From Rhyacichthys aspro (Eukaryota; Chordata; Actinopteri; Gobiiformes; Rhyacichthyidae), in contig CM072170.1 of assembly GCA_036850595.1 (NCBI GenBank), positions 12,554,303-12,618,302 on the forward strand: a stretch of DNA of 64,000 nt, written 5' to 3'. Under the pieces are notes generated by a model. The model was given only the letters and a program-made list of their open reading frames with translations, did no database searches and was not told the origin of the DNA. Both the position numbers and the translations under genes were made by a program. This document shows, in pieces, positions 39,331 through 50,470 of the stretch (the first letter of the stretch is position 1; each line of letters opens with the position of its first letter).

Positions 39331-40966
39331 TTCAAGTCGAGAACTAAGACAGACAAACAAAAGGATCATTCTTCATGCTCCGTTTGCTTTGTTTTTTAAA
39401 CCGTCTTTCTCTTTTTAGGGAGGAGTGGGAAAAGTCAGCAGAGTATATTACACCATGAAATGAAATGGAACAAATGTACAGTTCCTTAACATTATGACCT
39501 ACATCGATATTGAAAAGAACGTTGGATTGAGCACAGCAAATTGGCTCAGACGCAGACATAAACTTCGCCAACTTAATTGTGGTAGTCAATATCAATACGC
39601 GAGGGCTAATGGAATGAAAGAAATGAGATGAAAAGAGATCCTGATGTAATCCTATAAAGTCACCAAAAACAGCACAAGTTTTAAAATCCAATAAAGTTGA
39701 GGAACAACGAGTGATAAAGAGAAATGGAGTACAAACACAGACGGCGAAAGCGGCAAACTAATCACGACGAAGAACAATCGCAGAACAAAGTCAGTGTAAT
39801 TAATGTGTGTGTGTGTAGCTTTGGGTGGAGGCTCGTGAGAGGGAAGACAAAGAGCCTGTTTTCACCTAATTCTTTTTCAAAGAACAGCCGCCGTGCCTGT
39901 GACTGTCCTATAAAAGTACACTTTCATTTATTAGCTGTGTATCCAAGGTCTGTTGGAGGTCTTCAGGGCCATTTGACGCCATAGAGCTGTGAAAACAAGC
40001 CCGCGTCGAGAACGAGCTCAACTTCAAATCTTTTTTAGGAGTGCTCAAACTTTGTACATCTTTCACACGCTGCCAGAAAGGGCGCCAATGATCACGGCTT
40101 CTACGCCTTCTGCATTGTGTCAGGATAGTGCTTTTTTTAGCCCGCACCGTCATCTGTCACCATTTCTCCTTGAGCCATCATTTTGGTTACGTCTCTGCAG
40201 AGGAATACATTCTTAAAATCTTCACAAGGCAAAGAGCCAGGCCGCTTAAAGCTGTCCAGTAAGACTAAGCTGTACGTCCACGATATGTCTGCGTCGGCGC
40301 TTACTGCTCCGTCTGTTTGCTCAGCCTGGCAAAGCCCATTGTAGTTTTGATATCTCGCTCCTCTTTTACCCTTTTCCCTCATCCTCCAAAAAGACTTTCT
40401 GTTTTTACAGCTTTGAAAGGAAAAGAGGAGCTTAAGGAAAAATAAGGGTCTAGTTTTTGAACAAAGAGAAGTGTAAGGAAAAAGCTAGTGCCTACGGTTG
40501 TATCTGTCAGAAGAGTGAGGGGAGAGTATCGATCGGAAAAGATGAGCCAGAGTTTAGCCTTGGTTATGAAGATTAGGTTTTTTTTTTCCCACTCTCTTTT
40601 CTCGCTCCTCCAGTGTCATCTTAACATAAATGGATTTTGTTCAGTATTGTCTTAGAAAATGGTGAAAATGGAAATTGTGAAATAATCAAAAACACCCCTT
40701 CATTTTGCTGCTTTTTTGCAGTTTAACTTTTGGCAAACTCAAATTGTTGACTTTTTTTTTTACAGAACAATGCACAGTACAAACAGTATTGTGTGGTAAG
40801 ACACAGAAGAGGCAAATCTATTATCTGCCAAATACAAGACAGACAGCACAACATCGAGATTTTTTGGAACGCAGAAGCAAAATGTGACGGTGGCTTCTAT
40901 ATGCTCCTGTGGGTCCTGCCTCTGTGCTATGGCCCTGTTTGTTATTCTACACCAACTCATTTTTAG

Positions 40967-41370
40967 AGCATGTGAACAGCCATGGCGACCTGCAGGAACA
41001 TGCTGTTGACTTTGGACAACAAACCTTAACGTGACTTTAAAAGGTTAGATACTAAATTAGGGTAAGAATCCCTAATTTTCTCGAAAAAGTGTGTCCTCAA
41101 AGGAACAGTAGTGTGCTTCTTCTCCAGCAGTGCTCAGTTTGTCCATTGTAGAAACAGAACAGGAAGTAACGAAAAACAGGAAAAATGGCTCCTTTGATTG
41201 GTTGCTATGAAACTGTAAACATTGAGTTGTGGTCATTTGGTGAGATGAGTGTTCTTAGATGGTAACCTGTCCTTCACCCAAAATAAGTGGAATAGTTGTG
41301 CAGTTGAGGCACTTTAAGGCTATACATGTTTGAGTCTGTGTATTATCTGGCATACTTTACCTAGTGTTAC
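40967..41370 (+). repeat. Dispersed repeat family A copy
   Basis: It starts AGCATGTGAACAGCCATGGC, has CCAGCAGTGCTCAGTTTGTC at about 41124, and ends around 41370 in diverged CACTTTAA/TTACTTTAA-type sequence. It shows the same landmark order as the copy at 17861-18346. Confidence 0.7.
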
Positions 41371-43323
41371 TTTAATGGCTGCACCACATTTGCATTTTTC
41401 TTTTTACAACATTTGAGAAAAAGCTCATTATTATCTGGAAGCACAAGTTATCTCTCCCCATCGCCCTCAGTCTTCCTCCTTGGCTCTCCTCTGACGCTCC
41501 CTGTGCTTTCCAAACACACAGCTCATTTCTGTCTGGCGGCGCGTCGTCTTGGAGGACCTGAGACGACGTGGCAGCCTGCCAACCTGTTTGTGTGCTTTGG
41601 ATCACTGGTGTCTTTATCCAGCCGCTCCTACTGTGACGGCGGAGATGGCTCCACAAGTAATGGGGATAAGCACTAAACGTGTCGGAGTATCTTCTTAATC
41701 ACACTAGGCCCTCTGTGTACACGGGAGACGAGACGCGCAAATGTACACAAATTGATTCGCGCCTATTGATTTTGCAATTCTCCTATGACACGCCAAAACA
41801 GTGCACATTTCACAGTCGGAGTGGGTAAATGCGTCGCTTGTGTAATGTGTAGGAAGGCAGAATTGGAAAAGCCGACTGGTGACCAATCCGATGGCAGTAC
41901 CATCCGTCTTTGTAATTGAGTTATTCTTTCCCATTTACCTCAGTCGTTTCCCCAGGACCAAGAGAAAACTTCTCTACTTTGCATTTTGTTTTGCGTTTTC
42001 AGACAAGTATATCGACTAGGCCGCACCGAGGCCTGCTGAATTCTTAACAGACCTCTGTGGCCATGTGGTTGTGTGTTGTCAAGGTTGTGGGTTGAAAGGT
42101 TTGTGTTAAAAAATTGAATTTTTTGTGGATCAGAATCTTTACCCTATGTTATATTGTGCCCTATGTTTGTGATTAGTCAATAATAAAGATGAGCTCTAAA
42201 CAATTCAGTTTACACTAAACATTAAAAGTTACTATGTTGGGGCCTTTGTGATCCACTTCCAATCAAAGCAACTTTTTTGTTAGAGCGTTTTCACAAGGTT
42301 CGCACCAAGAACTCATTCCTAGTTTCAGTGAATTTGTTTCGTTTGGTTGCTTTTGGGTTCACAGTGCACACACAGCAAGGTTCAAACTATCTAAATGAAT
42401 AAAATCACTGGGGTTGGAGTCTCTAAGCCTAGCCAGCCAGATCCACAGACTTTATTAGTAAAGTTTAATGGGTCTGGAACCTTATCCATTAAGCCTGTCT
42501 TTCACTCAAGCTCAACAATATCAACCAAATATAATCAGGGGAGGCTTTACACGATAACTCATAAAGAAGTTAAACTGTTCTTGTTGTTATATTGCCAACA
42601 TCAAGTCATTTATTTGTTCTGTTGTAATTTGTGTCCATTTGTCTTGCCTCCTGGAAATCAAACTCTGATTAAAACGGCCCAGACTATTTCTCTGTATGCA
42701 GTAGAAAGGGAATTAGATTGCCTGGCCAGGCTCGGAGTCTCTAGTCACCTTTTATTAAAATTATAGAATATATAAAAACATGAAATCCTTAAAGAAATTA
42801 TGGTTGGCATCTGTAGTGTCATTTAGCACTACTCACAGTCACACTGCAGACGGTTCAGACCTTTCACTTTCATCCAAACTGAGACCTAGTCTTTTTGTTG
42901 TCACTCTTGGCAAATTAGTTCAGTCTGGACCAAATCATGCTTCGTTGTGACTTTGTGCTCGAGACATTTGCTGCCACTCACCATGTCATTTCATTTTTAG
43001 TCGAAGTTACAAGGCAATAGAATGAATAAATCCGCTAATATATTTGGATTACGAGTGAACTAGTGTGATCTATTCACATTGTCTGGTTAAGTAGAATTAT
43101 TATCATTTTGTGTGATAGTATTTCGCCAATGCTACGCCACCCTGTCCTCAACTGTCTACAAACACCACTTAACCCAACACTCCACACTCCTCCTGCAAGA
43201 GCCTTTGATTGAATCCTTGCTTTTATTTACTGAAGCAACCTAAGCCGATGACCCTCTCTTCCCTCCTTTTGTCCGCTCCCATCTCCCTCCTCGTCCATCC
43301 TCTTCCTTCTCTTTGTCCTCCAG

Positions 43324-43506
43324 GTGTAGCGGAGGTGATCGTTCTGGTGGGAGGGCGCCAGGCCATCGGGATGAACCAGCGCTCCCTGACAGCGGTCACC
43401 TGTTTTAACCCCCAGAACAGTAAGTGGTACCCTCTGGCCAGCCTGCCCTTCTACGACCGCGAGTTCTTCAGCGTCATCTCGGCGGGGGACAACATCTACC
43501 TGTCAG
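43324..43506 (+). CDS. klhl29: klhl29 exon: Kelch repeat 1
   Basis: This 183-bp exon sits after a long CT-rich tract and acceptor CTCCAG (43318-43323), and before the consensus donor GTGAGC (43507). Two bases complete Gly219, 60 codons follow, and one base opens Gly280. The product has GVAEVIVLVGGRQ, RSLTAVTCFNPQNSKWYPLA and SLPFYDREFFSVISAGDNIY followed by LSG. This is one Kelch blade: a buried strand ending in Gly-Gly (228-229), a beta strand with a Tyr/Phe-Asn-Pro type turn (FNPQNSKW), the conserved Trp (253), and the 'L-P-x-x-R-x-x-F-x-x-x-x-x-G-x-x-I-Y' strand that leads to the next Gly-Gly. If the following intron were retained, translation would stop within 13 codons (TGA at 43539-43541). 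Confidence 0.95.
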
Positions 43507-45486
43507 GTGAGCGTGTGATGGGAGTTTTCTGTTTGCACTGACTTAACGGCACAGAACAGGGGGCAGTGGGTTAGTTAATCACACTGCAAGGGGTTAGGCT
43601 CTAAGTACAAAGTTGGTGTTTGTTCATGCATTTAGTCTTAGATGTGCCTAAAGGCCACTTAGCTGCCGGTGATTCTGCAAGTGGAACAAAACAATCCTTT
43701 ATTAGAATACAGATTTTAAAAGTAAATTAGTCGGCTTTAGCCATAAACATGGGAAGGTCACAGTGCAAGTACTAATGAGGTAAAAAACAAAAGCATGATC
43801 TCAAAAAGGCTGTATTATGGGTATATTCATCACTAAGGCCTGGTTTTCCCTGATTGGCTGATTGGTTCCCAAAATCCTGCAAATTTGGAATACCTGGAAA
43901 TTTAGAGGTTTTCCACTCATGAATAGGGTATTGCAATTAAGTTAAGTGCCCAAATGTTAGAGGAAATATAGTAGATCACAAGCTTTTACACTGCAAATAA
44001 TGTAAACCATGCAGCCTCGTACATTCCCAGAAATGCAATTAGGAATGTAGAATTTGAACCCAAGAGGCTGCTGTAGTTTGTGAGTGGAGTAAAGTTGAAG
44101 GAAAGAGGAATAGAGACGTATGATTTGAATGGAGTGATGTGCATTATGAGCACTTGGAGCATAATTAGAGTTTTGTGTAATTAAAAATGCAGAAAGAAAT
44201 GTAGGTTATATGACTCTTAATGAAAAATAATGGATTAAATTATCAGAAAAAGTGATCATTTCTTAAAGCGGGAACCCTAAATGTAAATTTCATCTAGTGT
44301 TTGACTTGAAACTGCATATTTCTCTACATAAAGTGAAAACTATATAATATTCTGTCAAAGTTATCGCTGCTAAAGATTGTCTTAACACAACACGACAGAA
44401 GGGAAATGAAATTGTCCAAAGACTGACATAGCTTTAATAAAGTATTAAAAATGCTGAACACTGCATTTTTTTTTTTTGACCCGTTTTGGTCTTGTTCCTT
44501 TCTTGACAAAAATCTATGCAGTGTTGGCATGTGTACTTTTCTGATGTGACAGAAATACACTACCTTGACTCCCATTTCATTCTAAACACTTAGACTTTTA
44601 GCCCCATTAGAAGGTAAACTTTCTGAAATGCTTAGATTGTTTTTATTCTTCAACAAATACTTCAAACATCAGAACAGTTGGATCAAAAGCGTAAACACTT
44701 CTCCACTCTCTGCCCTTCAACACTGTTATTTGTTCTCTTTGTTATTTCCACACTTGTGCAGATGAATTATAAAGCCCATTACATTAAGTGTTGGTCCTGT
44801 GTTATGGGTGAACGCTCGTTAAGATTAATAACAGTAATTATTCACATTTAAAAGTGCGTTGCCTCACACTTCACTCTCAAACTTCAAGTAAACACCCATA
44901 AACACATTCGGGGCTTCAATAATACCACACAAGTCCTGCCTTGGTCTAGTTCCCCCATCAGACTTTGCATTTCAATCTGTCTTCTCTATCTGGACACGTA
45001 TATTTACATGCTCCCTCCTTAGTTCACATTATATCAGTTTTCAATTTCCCAATTCATATGCAAAAGTATACCAGCCCTTGATTTGGTTAAAACGGTGCAT
45101 ATGTTTCATATTTAAAGAGATTTACTTTGCTGTCTATAAGCAGTTAGTGTTGCTTCCTGTTGTGCAAGTTAGCATTATCACAACCTTCTGTTTTTTATCA
45201 GTTTACTCTCTAGTGTAAAATGCATTAATGACCCCATATGTGCGGCCACCTTGACTCACTAAAACGCTTCTATTTTTAATAAATACAATGCCCTGCTGCT
45301 CCAATGAAGAGTGCATTGGCTGAATGTCACTAATGTAGGATGTTTTCAATGCAAGCCAGGACTCCATTAACACCTACACAAAGATCTAGATACGTATAGA
45401 TGCATGCGACCCAGGCCACCTCCAAATGTGCCTTCAGGGCACTATTCAGAACTTGTATTAAAGCTGGATGCAATCACTGTCTGGAT

Positions 45487-45941
45487 CAGGGGTGGGCAAA
45501 CTTTTTGGCTCGAGGGCCACACCGGGTTTTAAAATCTGACAGACGGGCCGGACCACTAAACTATAAACTAGTATTAATTACATTAGAAAACCTGTACTAT
45601 TTCTTGCACAGACTGGTTAGTATAATGTTTGGTGGAAAAGTGGAGGCTGATATTATGTTCTTTGAAACCTGCAACAATTTCTTAGCAAATAAGACATATG
45701 GTACTGACTGGACTTCAGTCAATAATCTCAAATCTGTCAAATATCTCTGTCCGCTCCGTATTAAAAACTTGTGTGAATGGACGTTTTCTGTTTGTAGATA
45801 TGATGGTAGCTTTAGCCAAAGCACAAGGCATTTAAGGAAAATGGCCAAATATATGCTGTCTTATATTAGATTATAAATACTTTGTAAATGCTTGGCGGGC
45901 CACATTACACAGCTCAACGGGCCTTAGTTTGCCCACCACTG
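45487..45941. mobile_element. Non-autonomous hAT transposon (MITE-like), 455 bp
   Basis: The 5' end is CAGGGGTGGGCAAACT and the reverse complement of the 3' end is CAGTGGTGGGCAAACT, giving 16-bp terminal inverted repeats with one difference. It is flanked by 8-bp direct repeats GTCTGGAT (45479-45486) and GTCTAGAT (45942-45949), which differ at one base. Subterminal GGCTCGAGGGCCACACCGGG is paired with GCGGGCCACATTACACAG near the other end. An 8-bp duplication and CAG…CTG ends are the hAT hallmark. An open frame of 158 codons (45400-45876) starts outside the element and has no transposase domain that I recognise. Confidence 0.9.
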
Positions 45942-45972
45942 GTCTAGATTCTAGTCATAAGAGGGTCTAAGA

Positions 45973-46337
45973 CAGGGGTTACAAGAGGTTAACATACAAT
46001 TGCTGTAAACAGGCACAAGGCCTATATAAAACACTAACATTTAACAACACAAAGAACACAACCTAATGACCATATTATCATTTAAGTAATACAAGAGAGT
46101 GGTGAACACATCAGTAAAAGGAGTCCCAATGTAAAAACTGAACTAACAAGTGAAAACAGTGTATACCGGAGCATTAAACATTAAACATGTCAAATTTGCA
46201 TGGTTTATTTTGAGATAAACTACAGTTATGAGTAAGACATGCTATTTGTTATTTAAAAAATAATGATAAAATATATTTTTTAATGATTTCTGGAAATCAT
46301 CTTGCAATTTCCCAGGGGGGTCCCAACCCCCATTTGG
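45973..46337. mobile_element. Possible second hAT-derived element
   Basis: The segment is bracketed by a perfect 8-bp direct repeat GTCTAAGA (45965-45972 and 46338-46345) and begins CAGGGGTT, as hAT elements do. Its 3' part, CAGGGGGGTCCCAACCCCCA, resembles subterminal sequence of hAT/Charlie elements. The last bases, however, do not form a clear inverted copy of the start. It may have lost its 3' tip, or the repeat may be chance. Confidence 0.45.
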
Positions 46338-46510
46338 GTCTAAGATACAACAGTTGATACCTTCAAATTGTATATTTCAACTGTAAAAGTTTTAGTCCTT
46401 TTAATCATGATAAGCCAAAGTCACTGAACACTTGACATTTATTTCTTTGAGAGACATTTCCATCCAATGACCACTATTATCTTTTAAAGAAGAAGCTACC
46501 AAGACCAGCG

Positions 46511-46530
46511 CTTTTTTTTTTTTTTTTTTT
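46511..46530 (+). repeat. Poly-T run
   Basis: An uninterrupted run of about 20 T. It could be the A-tail of a minus-strand retroposed sequence, but no body was recognised next to it. Confidence 0.6.
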
Positions 46531-47261
46531 TACTGGTGACCTTTGTGAAGCGGTTAAAGACTTTTGAAAGAGTCAGGCCTCAGAGCTTATTCATGTGTTG
46601 CTTTGAGTGCTCCTCTCTTCGCTGTAGACAACAGAAGGCTTTTGTATCTTTTATTACCTTCACTCTTCAGTGTTTACCTTGCAGTGGAAGAATTTTTGAA
46701 CTTGGCCTCGTCTCTGTCTGGTCTTACAGTGGCTGCAGTGTCAGGCAGTTTATTTAGCTCCATAGAGGCACAGTGTGCGCTCTGTGAGACACCTTTAAGT
46801 CGCTGCTCCCGAAGTGCACTGAATTTCTCCCCTCCATGGTCCATTTGTGCGAGAATCCTGCACGGCTTTCAGACCTTGACATTGCAGCGTGGAAATGCAA
46901 CAGGATTTGTCCTGCACGCACCTTTCCTCTCCCTCTTTTCATATAAATGTAAATTTGTGTTTGGGCATCGGAACAGGTCTGTATGTGTCCGCAGGGAGTC
47001 GTATTGCCAGTGGGGAAATCAGAGGTTTTCCTGGTAGCCAATCAACAGGCAGCGCTGTGTAACCTTCCTCACGCTCAGAACAGGTCACAGAGCCACGGCT
47101 GGTGTTACATGTCCAACTACAGAGCTAACAGGCAGCACAGTGGAGCACTCAGAGAACCAAGTTGTGCATGGGCTGAATTACCAGTCGACACGGCAGCAAA
47201 CAACTTTCAGTCAAGTCGTCCAAGGATAGCACTCATAACTTCTCACAAAGATAGTGATTTA

Positions 47262-47545
47262 AAGGTGCAGTATGTGAAATATTGTATATAATTTAACAAA
47301 TTGTACATATTAATCAGTACTCTCTTTCCAAGAGTGTATTATTAAATTCAAATGCTAAAATAATTTGTCTAGCTTGGAAACATAGACCTTTAAAGCTACC
47401 AATGGGAGAGGAGTTATGAGCATTGTTGGTGGAGAGAACAGAAGAGAAAGAACTATCATACTTATTTCCCTTGGGTTTGTTCATAGATAACACCATGTCC
47501 CTACAGGGCTTCCATAGCTGATCACATGCTCCAGTCTGAGGTGTG
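47262..47545 (-). repeat. Dispersed repeat family A copy, left arm of a facing pair
   Basis: On the plus strand it starts TTAAAGGTGCAGTATGTGAA, the reverse complement of the family end (…TTGCACCTTTAA). It runs to AACACCATGTCCCTACAGGG then CTTCCATAGCTGATCACATG, the reverse complement of the family start. It faces the plus-strand copy at 48482-48787. Confidence 0.72.
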
Positions 47546-48481
47546 GAACCACAGTCTAAGCTTTCTTCACTAGATGTTGCAAAAAAATCAAATAAAGCCC
47601 AGAAACTGAACATAGAAACTGGTGATAGACTGTTAGTTTGCTAAAGCTAATATATTGTCATTCTCATCACTGAACTCACTAAATCTATTTTCTGTTCCTT
47701 GTTTCAAATGACGACATAGAGTTGTCAGGTTTAAAACAGTCCCTCGAGTTCTCATTCATCCAGTTCAGTGTGTGCTTAATCTCCTGGTTTGACTGGTGAG
47801 ATTTAAAAACTGAGTATGTTTCACTCTTTATCCAAGGAGCATTATCAGTGACTGGGCTCAGTTCTTGTCATTTGCTCTGCTGAGCTGTTTAACATTGTCA
47901 GCTGATGTTTGGCTTGAGCCATCATTACCTGTGGGTGATTTCAGTCACCATGAAGTCATGGGCTCTTGGCTGGAACTGTGATGCATCCCTCTGCCCTGTT
48001 CTTGGTTTAGACTTTCACTTCTCTCTCATAAACAGGTTTTATTTTCACTGTAAAGGATCCACATTTATTATTGTGTTTCATACAGACCATTTGTAACTGG
48101 CATAATAGAGTCTCATTATTGAGTGTAAATTATGGACCTATTTGTAATTGGGTTCCAACAATTTATAATTGGCTAAATGTAGCCTGAAGATTTATTAATC
48201 TCATGCTGCTATGTATTTCTGGAAGAAAGGAGTGCAAAAATACTGTGCAATGCTTGACTACAAGCCTAGTGTACACTTTTCTCCTTTACTACTCCTTTAC
48301 TAATACACACTAAGGCACAGATAGCTACGGTAGTTTTGCTACTAAAAAATAATCCAACTTTTTGTGCACCAAGACCCACACACTGTGTTTTCTTAATGCA
48401 TGTATTATTACTCATGGAGACATCTTAGGGTGCAATTGCAGATCACAGTTCTTCTACTGTCCTCCCAGTCTTTCTAGACCA

Positions 48482-48787
48482 TTTGATCACCTACGGTAGC
48501 CCTATAGGGACATGGTGCCTATGAACAAATCCATTGGAAAAAGATCAGATGATGAGTTCATTTTAGAGTGAATTTATTTATGAGCCATTCTGCAATGTTG
48601 TGTAAAAATCCCTGTGCTTTTTCTCTAGCATTGCTCAGTTTGTCTTGGCAACTTTAAAAACACAAAGGGGAAGTCATTTTATACATATATACATGCAAAG
48701 AGTGACATTTTGGGACAGTTATATACTAATGAAAGTATAATTTCAGCCTATGTCTTCCACTTTGTCAAACTATATATTGCACCTTTA
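48482..48787 (+). repeat. Dispersed repeat family A copy, right arm of a facing pair
   Basis: It reads TTGATCACCTACGGTAGCCC then TATAGGGACATGGTGCCTAT, has AGCATTGCTCAGTTTGTC at about 48628, and ends TATATTGCACCTTTAAG. It mirrors the minus-strand copy at 47262-47545. Confidence 0.75.
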
Positions 48788-48924
48788 AGCTCTTTTTTGG
48801 CAACAGATTTCTCTTGCCCAGTTTAATCTAATGGTGCATTATTGATTATGTTTGCATCCTAAATAATAATCCCACTAGATACAGTTTGAGTAGACCTGTT
48901 GACCAGTATAAATTCACGTTCCAG

Positions 48925-49105
48925 GTGGTACCGAGTCAGGCGTGATGGTGGCCGACGTGTGGTGCTACATGTCTCTGCTGGACAACTGGAACCTGGTGTC
49001 CCGGATGACGGTGGCCCGCTGCAGACACAACAGCCTGGTTTATGACGGCAAACTCTACACCATCGGGGGACTGGGGGTATCAGGGAACCTGGACCACGTC
49101 GAGAG
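48925..49105 (+). CDS. klhl29: klhl29 exon: Kelch repeat 2
   Basis: This 181-bp exon starts after GTTCCAG (acceptor 48923-48924) and ends with two bases of an Arg codon before the consensus donor GTAAGC (49106). The two leading bases finish the second Gly-Gly (…LSGG). It then reads TESGVMVADVWCYMSLLDNW, NLVSRMTVARCRHNSLVYDG, KLYTIGGLG and VSGNLDHVER. The Kelch features are visible: V-W-C-Y, W-N-L, 'M-x-x-A-R-C-R-H-N-S-L-V-Y-D-G-K-L-Y-x-I-G-G'. It is the last exon I can find. The expected next exon should begin with one base completing Arg and then Tyr (ERY). I could not find it between 49106 and 64000, so this intron probably runs past the window end. Confidence 0.94.
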
Positions 49106-50019
49106 GTAAGCCGCCCAGAGCCATCTCCTCAGACATTTGCAGAAATAGGTAGATGCTGAGTTTTCCAGTCGGAGCAAATAAATATTCACTGTGCGCAGTG
49201 AACCGCGGCAGATGGCGTGGCTTGCAGTAGTGCAGCGCAGCATATTGCAAAAGTGGTCGGACAGGTTTGTTAGCATTTTCTGCGAGCGCTAAAGATTCTG
49301 AGGAATGAATCCAAGTCGGAGCGGATTAAACGGTTGCAGCTGTTAGAGTTGTTGGGAGCAGCAGAACAGCTCTTACCTGTTCACGTGCATGTGGATTCAG
49401 TTCCAGACACTAAACTGGTATGGACGCTTCTCAGAGTGACTTTTTTGTTTTTATGTTTTTGCACCAATCACTTAATAAAATAGTATTCACCATTAGAAAT
49501 GACTGATAGAGCGTGAATGAGGTGTTGCTTGTGTCAGAGGTGAGCAGAGAGAGTTTTTGGAGGACAAACAGTGTAAAAACACCTTAAAGTTGAAACGTAT
49601 GGCATGGTTTTCTTTATTAATAGCAATGCGTTTACACTTTATATATTTAACCTTTGCTAGATTAAAAGTTGGACAAAGAAAACAAATGAGGGACAATGTT
49701 ATCACACCATGGTTTCTACTGCTATGTTTGGGATTTGTGGACAACAATTGAAACCACTGGAGGTACAATTAGTTTTATAGGGATAATGATTTCTTTCGGC
49801 AATTCAGGTTGGTTTATTAATTGCATGACTGAATGACAGCACTCCACCGTCAACACATCGGTGACACTTGACCTACAGGGCAATAATGAAGCCTTTCCTA
49901 TCATGTTTTTCTTCTTCTGTAATTGGTGAAACTCTTGAGAACATAAGCCAGTGTGCTAGTGGGTGGCTTATTTCATAAATTGGCACTGTCCTGATTTAAT
50001 AATCTAATTCATATTGCTT

Positions 50020-50470
50020 GCCTTTCACAACGGCGCTTGCCATTAGCTCCCTTTATACCTCTAACCTGTGCCAGAGAGTGGAATTTCGCAGAGCGCGGGC
50101 CGCCTCCTCCCGCATGGCACTCCGAGATTAACCAAAGTAATCAAAAGAACATTACTGAGTGTATTAGAGCAGGCCGCTGCCGCTCATTACCTAGCAGCTC
50201 AATTGATCTCCAAAGCTGCTCGCAATGCACAACAGTCCTCCAAATGAAACAGCCTAATTTGATATTTCCCCACAATGCTGCCGTACAGCGTCGCAATGAC
50301 TGGGGCAAGATGGAATACTTTACCCCCCGTAATGGAAACGCATTTGATTCCTCTGTCTCCGAGCTGCTTAATTTGAGAGCTCCCGGTGCATCCTGGGCAT
50401 TCAGTCTCTGTGTGTTCCACTGTCCGCGCCCTCGTGTGCATTTTTGTCAGATCATGAAGCTTGTATGAGG
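50020..50470. promoter_or_regulatory. Candidate conserved regulatory block
   Basis: This is repeat-free, balanced DNA with dense transcription-factor-like words. Examples are GGGCCGCCTCCTCCC at about 50098, AGATTAACCAAAGTAATCAA around 50125, CTCAATTGATCTCCAAAGC near 50196 and TAATTTGATATTTCCCCAC near 50253. An open frame of 143 codons spans it but has no domain and no splice context. Sequence texture suggests an enhancer, but this is unproven. Confidence 0.33.

Larger units (their letters stand above)
23066..43323 (+). other. klhl29 intron (20.3 kb)
   Basis: This is the largest complete intron here, with a GTACGC donor and a CTCCAG acceptor behind a strong pyrimidine tract. It contains SINEs at 26611-26750 and 26861-27060, a family B copy at about 36370-36690, a family A copy at 40967-41370, a (TTG)n run at 31134-31154, CpG-bearing blocks at 30300-30900 and 38930-39330, and a purine-rich block at 35860-36110. 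No exon can be supported. Open frames up to 175 codons (minus strand, 25163-25690) have no domain I recognise. Confidence 0.85.
43507..48924 (+). other. klhl29 intron (5.4 kb), rich in transposon remnants
   Basis: It has a GTGAGC donor and a TTCCAG acceptor. The first 2 kb is AT-rich with no feature recognised. From 45487 onwards it carries a hAT-type element, a possible second element directly after it, a T-run at 46511-46530, and two facing copies of family A (47262-47545 and 48482-48787). The frames at 46536-47291 (up to 157 codons) show no known domain. Confidence 0.85.
4389..49105 (+). other. klhl29: klhl29 gene, internal portion (six exons, five complete introns)
   Basis: Six plus-strand exons join into one uninterrupted reading frame of about 340 codons. 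Phases match at every junction: split codons at exons 1-2, 4-5 and 5-6, and clean codon boundaries at exons 2-3 and 3-4. All introns begin GT and end AG. The joined product runs through half a BTB fold, a complete BACK domain, a linker and two Kelch blades. This order, together with family-specific stretches such as VVRLPFIHPSYLLN and GGRQAIGMNQRSL, is what I recall for KLHL29 (KBTBD9), a protein of about 875 residues in human. From the family, it is expected to be a cytoplasmic or nuclear substrate adaptor for CUL3-RING ubiquitin ligase. No stop or frameshift interrupts the joined frame, so the gene appears intact. Both ends lie outside the window. Identification rests on remembered family sequence, not on a search. 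Confidence 0.93.

Noticed and set aside
45400..45876. 158-codon open frame overlapping the hAT element.
   Set aside because: It starts outside the element, shows no transposase motif, and crosses the terminal inverted repeat.
46564..47037. Plus-strand open frame of 157 codons.
   Set aside because: It has no recognisable domain, no splice context and low-complexity Leu/Ser composition. It sits between repeats in an intron.
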